64,000 nt of DNA, taken from the NCBI GenBank assembly GCA_944322935.1, contig CALUQO010000007.1, forward strand, positions 1 through 64,000, in the 5' to 3' direction. Shown piece after piece: positions 59,863 to 64,000 of this stretch. The notes below the pieces were generated by a model. That model was given only the letters and a program-made list of their open reading frames with translations, made no database searches and was not told the origin of the DNA. The first letter of the stretch is position 1. Each line of letters starts with the position of its first letter. The position numbers were made by a program, and so were the translations under genes. The DNA is from Candidatus Gastranaerophilales bacterium (GTDB lineage: Bacteria; Cyanobacteriota; Vampirovibrionia; Gastranaerophilales; Gastranaerophilaceae).

Positions 59863-60624
59863 TTAGTATGTAGGTGCCATTTGATTCATCATCATTGTTT
59901 CCAATAACTCTGGAGACAGGTTTTTTGCATTATTTTGATTCATCATTAAAAAAGGAAGCATGTTCATCCCGTTGTTGGTCTGAGTATTGTTTCCTAAAAG
60001 CATACTCATTTGCATCATTTCAGGATTTTGATAAGCAGCGGGCTGCATCATATTTCCCATAGGATTAATACCTAATTTTGCAAGCGTCTTGACGGCAGTT
60101 GCAATTTCTTCATTTGTTGGCATTTCAGACTTTTGTTCCTGTGGATTTTTGACACTGTCATTGATATTTTCTCTGATTCTGTCAAGTTTCTTTTTATTTA
60201 CTTCAGCTTGAACAGGTGTATCAAAGAATTTTTTTGATTCAACAAACTTATCAAGATCTGTTTTGTTACCTTCTGCATAAACAGCGCATGCTTCGGGTGT
60301 TGCAATACATGCTTTTGCTCTTTGTGCATATTCTACTAATGTTGCATTTGAATTCAGGTTTTCAACATTTGTGAATGCCTCTGTAGCCTGTGTCTGTTGC
60401 CCTAATTGGTAATAAGACAAGCCTTTGTAATAATATGCATAAATATTAGACGGATCATCTTTTAAAATTTTATTTGTATCTTGTATGCAGCCAAGATAAT
60501 TTTGTTTTTTGTATTTTGCAACCATTGCTCTGATAGTGGAATCAGATGTCTGAGCAATAGCGCCGGCCTGTATTGCCATAAATGATAATAAAGCTAATCC
60601 TAAAACAAATTTTTTCAATTTCAT
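59863..60624 (-). CDS. Exported TPR protein with Met/Asn-rich tail
   Basis: The 253-aa protein has a signal peptide (KKFVLGLALLSFMAIQAGA), a TPR region (YKKQNYLGCIQDTNKILKDD, YAYYYKGLSYYQLGQQTQAT) and a Met/Asn/Gln-rich C-terminus (PEMMQMSMLLGNNTQTNNGM). GAGGT precedes the ATG. It lies upstream of fliW on the same strand but 23 bp away, so it may belong to that operon. Function unknown; periplasmic scaffold is a plausible guess. Confidence 0.75.
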   Translation of the reverse strand: MKLKKFVLGLALLSFMAIQAGAIAQTSDSTIRAMVAKYKKQNYLGCIQDTNKILKDDPSNIYAYYYKGLSYYQLGQQTQATEAFTNVENLNSNATLVEYAQRAKACIATPEACAVYAEGNKTDLDKFVESKKFFDTPVQAEVNKKKLDRIRENINDSVKNPQEQKSEMPTNEEIATAVKTLAKLGINPMGNMMQPAAYQNPEMMQMSMLLGNNTQTNNGMNMLPFLMMNQNNAKNLSPELLETMMMNQMAPTY

Positions 60625-60728
60625 ACCTCTATATCCTTTTTGTTTATATTTAATTATTTTTATTTGTAAGTCAATACATTTTAATTATATATTACTTTAG
60701 TTTTATTTGCCTAATGTATTTGGTCTAA

Positions 60729-62078
60729 TTACAATTTATAAATTTCATTAATTAAATCATCCTCAAGTTTTTTTACACTTTCGGGAGATTGGTTATAATT
60801 TTGAATAAATATTGCAAATGTATATTTTTTATCATTTTTAGTGTCAATATACCCGGCAATAGAACTGATTCCGCTTGCTGTACCGGTTTTGGCTCTCAGA
60901 CGTAAACTTATGTTAATCAACCTGTCCCGCAATGTACCTTCCATGGGTTTGGGTAAAAGTACGGCAAATTTATCAAATTCAGGGGCATTGTATATTTTAT
61001 TTAAAGCATCTGTAGCCCAATCAGCCGACATAAGATCGTTTCTGGAAATTCCGCATGCATCTACAATAACCATGCCTGTAGTAGATTTTATGTCATTATA
61101 GTATTTTTTGAACATGTCCACTGCTTTTTGTGTTGTTCCCTGTTGTTGTGAGTAATGTGCGGCAGCAACTTTGAATATCATTTCAGAATAAAGATTATTG
61201 CTATTTTTTAGGGTTTCTGCAATAAGATTTTCAAGGCTATCACTTGAATACTTGGTTATTAGTGTTGCATTGCCGGGGACAGGTGCTGTTTTTATTTGGC
61301 CGGAATATTTTAGGCCTGCCGCGGATATTGCTTTTCTTAATTCAATAGTAAAGTAGGATTGCGGAGAATTTATCGGCAATTTTTTTGAGACTGCACTATT
61401 TATAGAGCCGGTTACATATGTCATATCAGAAGATTGCCAAGGCATTCTTTCTAACACAACATTGTTTGATGTTCCGCTTTTGAGCAGATTAACAAACATC
61501 ATATGGTAATTACTTTTGTTTTTTATTTCTGCAATACCGTTTTTGCCGGGTGTAATTGTTATATCTATTTTGTTTTCATTGATTGTGTATGGGGAATATT
61601 TCGGAAGCAATTCATTTGTGTCATCATCCCACATCCAGCCTATACCCCACTGTTTGTCATCAATAATGGACGCATCAATTACTATATCGTTAAAAGGCTT
61701 TTTATACAGCTCTTTTACATCTTTCAAAATGTTTTTAAGGTTGTTAGTTGTAAGTGACGGGTCACCTGAGAGTTTTATATATAAATTGTTGTTTTTATCT
61801 GCATAAAACTGGGTATCAAATGTATATTCCGGCTTAAGTTCATCATATGCAGCTTTCATTGTAAATATTTTTTGAACTGATGCCGGATTCATAAGTTTGT
61901 TTTCATTATACTCATATATTACTTTTCCTGATTTTGCATCTTTTACTGAAACAGCAATTGTCGATGTTTTATCTAAAGAAGATTTTTTTATTATTGAATC
62001 CATACCTGCACTGAATGCTGAATTTACGCTCAATGCTATAAGGCCAACAAAAATAATGGCTGCTTTAATTTTGTTCAT
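60729..62078 (-). CDS. dacB: D-alanyl-D-alanine carboxypeptidase/endopeptidase (PBP4 type)
   Basis: The 449-aa protein has a signal peptide (KIKAAIIFVGLIALSVNSAF) and the class C penicillin-binding motifs: Ser-x-x-Lys in MNPASVQKIFTMKAAYDEL, Ser-x-Asn in KNSNNLYSEMIFK, and Lys-Thr-Gly in RAKTGTASGISSIAG. The large insertion between the first two motifs is typical of PBP4/DacB. It trims peptide crosslinks and terminal D-Ala in the periplasm. AAGGAG lies inside the end of the nitrilase gene, which it overlaps by 14 bases. Confidence 0.93.
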   Translation of the reverse strand: MNKIKAAIIFVGLIALSVNSAFSAGMDSIIKKSSLDKTSTIAVSVKDAKSGKVIYEYNENKLMNPASVQKIFTMKAAYDELKPEYTFDTQFYADKNNNLYIKLSGDPSLTTNNLKNILKDVKELYKKPFNDIVIDASIIDDKQWGIGWMWDDDTNELLPKYSPYTINENKIDITITPGKNGIAEIKNKSNYHMMFVNLLKSGTSNNVVLERMPWQSSDMTYVTGSINSAVSKKLPINSPQSYFTIELRKAISAAGLKYSGQIKTAPVPGNATLITKYSSDSLENLIAETLKNSNNLYSEMIFKVAAAHYSQQQGTTQKAVDMFKKYYNDIKSTTGMVIVDACGISRNDLMSADWATDALNKIYNAPEFDKFAVLLPKPMEGTLRDRLINISLRLRAKTGTASGISSIAGYIDTKNDKKYTFAIFIQNYNQSPESVKKLEDDLINEIYKL

Positions 62079-62901
62079 ACAGGTTTATCTCCTTATAATT
62101 AAAAGTTTTAAAATCAGTATCTCTTCTATCCGAAATAAGCGGAAAGTTTTTCCTTAACTCTTTTACTTTATCAGTATCAATTTCATAAAGCAAACAGCTT
62201 TCTTCTGACTGTAGCGAAGCCTCTATATCGCCCCACGGATTAATAACCATAGAGTTGCCGAGGTTATACTCTTTATCCGTGATTTTTCCTGTCTGGTCAA
62301 CGGTAATCATATAGCACTGGTTTTCTATGGCTCTTGCTCTGTGCATAATTTCCCAGTGCTCCGGCTTTTTATTTGACCATGCCGCCATATTTACAAATAT
62401 TTCTACACCATGCTTTGAGTATTCTCTGTAAATTTCAGGAAACCTTATGTCATAGCATATTGTAAGCCCTATTTTTGTGTTTTTGTAATTTAATATCTTT
62501 AGTTCGTTCCCTGTTGTTATGTATTTATTTTCTTCAGAACCTTTGTGAGAAAATAGATGCATTTTGTCATAAGTCGTTATTAGTTGGCCTTTTTTTGAAA
62601 TAACAGGACAGGTATTTGTGAAGCCTTTTTTATGTTGTAGAATTAAACTTCCGCCTATGATATTTGATTTATAGCTGATGGCAATATCTTTTAGTACATT
62701 TATAGTGGGACTGTTTTCTAATGTTTCTGCTTCTTTGGGAAAATTGGAACAATACCAACCTATAGACCATACTTCTGAGAATATTATCAGGTCAATTTTT
62801 TCTCCTTCGTGTTGTTTTAAAAGAGAATATACATTTTCAAATGTAGCTTTTTTGTTCCCTATAATCGCGCTGTTTTGTACCAATAAGACTTTTAATTTCA
62901 T
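62065..62901 (-). CDS. Carbon-nitrogen hydrolase (nitrilase superfamily)
   Basis: The 278-aa protein has the Glu-Lys-Cys triad of the nitrilase superfamily: Glu in LIIFSEVWSIGWYCSN, Lys in LITTYDKMHLFSHKGSEENK, Cys in IGLTICYDIRFPEIYREY. The overall layout fits the Nit2/omega-amidase or YafV branch, which hydrolyse alpha-keto amides of glutamine or methionine salvage, but the exact substrate is uncertain. ATG 62901 is preferred over a TTG six codons upstream, although neither has a strong ribosome site. It lies between mtaB and dacB in one operon. Confidence 0.85.
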   Translation of the reverse strand: MKLKVLLVQNSAIIGNKKATFENVYSLLKQHEGEKIDLIIFSEVWSIGWYCSNFPKEAETLENSPTINVLKDIAISYKSNIIGGSLILQHKKGFTNTCPVISKKGQLITTYDKMHLFSHKGSEENKYITTGNELKILNYKNTKIGLTICYDIRFPEIYREYSKHGVEIFVNMAAWSNKKPEHWEIMHRARAIENQCYMITVDQTGKITDKEYNLGNSMVINPWGDIEASLQSEESCLLYEIDTDKVKELRKNFPLISDRRDTDFKTFNYKEINLYEQN

Positions 62902-62939
62902 TCTAAAATTATAGTACAAAACATCAAATGAGGCATAAG

Positions 62940-64000
62940 TTAATATATTTTGCCAAAAAGTTTTTCAGAACCATTTTTTTGAGTTATTTCAATATTTTGT
63001 ATGGTATTACACAATGTTTTGTCTTTGTTGTTAAGGTAAATTGTCAAATAATTCGGGGTCACACCTTTTAGCAGACCTGTTTTCTTGTCCGGATTTTTTT
63101 CTATAAGTATTTGCGTTTTTGTTCCTATATTTTTAGTGATAAATTTGTTTAATTTTTCATTTGCAACTTTGTGGAGCAAGTCAGCTCTTTGATGTTTAAT
63201 TTTTTCGGGTATTTGGTTGGTCATTTCCGCTGCTTTGGTGTTTTTTCTTACCGAGTAGGGGAAAACGTGTATGCAAGAAAGCTTTGATTCTATTGCGTTT
63301 TTATATGTAATTTCGAAATCTGTTTCGTTTTCGTCGGGAAACCCAACAATAATATCGCTCCCTATAAAAGGAAGTTTGAACATTTCACCAATTTGGTTTA
63401 TCAAATCAAGACAGGTTTGTGCGCTGTAGTGTCTGTTCATGTTTTTTAGCGTTTTGTCGCATAATGATTGCAACGACAAATGAAAATGAGGGCAAAATTT
63501 ACTTGATTGTGACAAGAAGTTAAGCATTTTATCATCAACTTCAAGCGGGTTTAAAGAACCGAGCCTGTATCTTTGTATCTCCGTGTTTTCTATAGCTTCA
63601 AGCAGAGTTATAAGTTTTTGAGGGTCAGAAAAATCTTCGCCCCACTGGCCTATATGAATGCCAGTTAAAACTACTTCTTTTATATCGGAATCGGTATAAA
63701 TTTTTATTTGTTCAAGAATATTTTCTATGCTGTTGCTTCGACTCTTGCCTCTTGCTAAAGGTATTGTGCAGTAGCTGCAGTAATTGTTACAGCCGTCTTG
63801 GATTTTCAAATAACCTCTGGTTTTTGAGTATGTGTGTATTAGTTGGTTGTTAAATTCTTCAACCGTAAAAATATCCTGTACATTGCTTTTTTGGTGTTTT
63901 AATGCTTCAACAACCGTAAATTTATCGTTGTTGCCCAGAATTATATCCACAAAATCCATATCTGAAATCTTTTCTGCGTTAATCTGTGCGCTGCAGCCTG
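62940..64000 (-). CDS. mtaB: Threonylcarbamoyladenosine tRNA methylthiotransferase MtaB (partial)
   Basis: The frame is open to the right edge, so the N-terminal part is missing. The visible 353 residues begin GCSAQINAEKI from the UPF0004 domain, then the radical-SAM cysteines in QDGCNNYCSYCTIPLARG, EVVLTGIHIGQWGEDF, HFHLSLQSLCDKTLKNMNR, IIVGFPDENETDF, and a C-terminal TRAM-like domain. MtaB adds a methylthio group to t6A37 of tRNAs reading ANN codons. HIGQWG and the HLSLQS pattern fit MtaB rather than MiaB or RimO. First gene of the mtaB-nitrilase-dacB operon. Confidence 0.9.
   Translation of the reverse strand, partial: GCSAQINAEKISDMDFVDIILGNNDKFTVVEALKHQKSNVQDIFTVEEFNNQLIHTYSKTRGYLKIQDGCNNYCSYCTIPLARGKSRSNSIENILEQIKIYTDSDIKEVVLTGIHIGQWGEDFSDPQKLITLLEAIENTEIQRYRLGSLNPLEVDDKMLNFLSQSSKFCPHFHLSLQSLCDKTLKNMNRHYSAQTCLDLINQIGEMFKLPFIGSDIIVGFPDENETDFEITYKNAIESKLSCIHVFPYSVRKNTKAAEMTNQIPEKIKHQRADLLHKVANEKLNKFITKNIGTKTQILIEKNPDKKTGLLKGVTPNYLTIYLNNKDKTLCNTIQNIEITQKNGSEKLFGKIY

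Overview
The window looks like a chromosomal segment of a low-GC, diderm bacterium, most likely of the gut Vampirovibrionia (Melainabacteria, order Gastranaerophilales). I infer this from several things: pilin-like proteins starting with FTLAEVLVTLTIIGV-type leaders, ClpC together with a TatA/TatC pair and lipoproteins, a YggT protein, and many large proteins of unknown architecture with a short N-terminal S/N-F-x-G motif. No rRNA or marker tree is available here, so the assignment is an inference.

Layout. 1-7.8 kb: accessory DNA with toxin-antitoxin traces (a partial RelE/HigB toxin, a 26-aa type I toxin candidate, HicB with a frameshifted HicA), a three-domain glycosyltransferase/methyltransferase, a SIMPL protein and a tRNA-Gly(CCC) followed by copies of its own 3' tail. 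7.8-17.7 kb: secreted or envelope proteins (beta-propeller, lipoprotein hydrolase, acetyltransferases, DUF3137) and a calpain-like cysteine peptidase. 17.7-18.8 kb: a gene-free tract packed with hairpins. 18.8-25 kb: a four-HTH protein, two tandem pilin-like genes (one with a Gly/Ser/Thr repeat), mtnP-yggT, a RAYT transposase bounded by REP palindromes inside a degenerate tRNA-Phe tail repeat, the true tRNA-Phe, and trxA. 25-34 kb: a zeta-toxin-domain protein, prfB with its programmed frameshift, a PAP2 phosphatase, a HEPN-MNT pair, a SulP transporter and radA. 34.4-37.7 kb: rfbF-rfbG-rfbH for CDP-deoxyhexose synthesis. 37.9-48.6 kb: mostly minus-strand proteins with unusual N-termini (aminotransferase-GNAT fusion, large glycogen synthase, DUF1893-membrane fusion, nucleotidase) around bioA and a pilin-like gene. 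48.7-52.3 kb: a redox operon encoding a Tat-exported aldo/keto reductase, a NapH-NapG fusion, TatA and TatC. 52.5-64 kb: an orphan DNA methyltransferase, TPR proteins, a HEVGH metallopeptidase, clpC, fliW-csrA, dacB, a nitrilase and mtaB.

How the genes work together. The clearest functional unit is the Tat operon, where two substrates with twin-arginine signals are encoded just upstream of the translocase, preceded by two palindromes overlapping a promoter. The rfb operon makes the CDP-4-keto-3,6-dideoxy precursor but lacks its E3 reductase here. fliW-csrA is a translational control pair. The most unusual themes are: (1) the recurring N-terminal S/N-F-x-G motif on proteins without signal peptides; (2) arrays of tRNA 3' tails, each with its own terminator; (3) REP/RAYT DNA inserted in the loop of a hairpin repeat; and (4) dense intergenic hairpin tracts.
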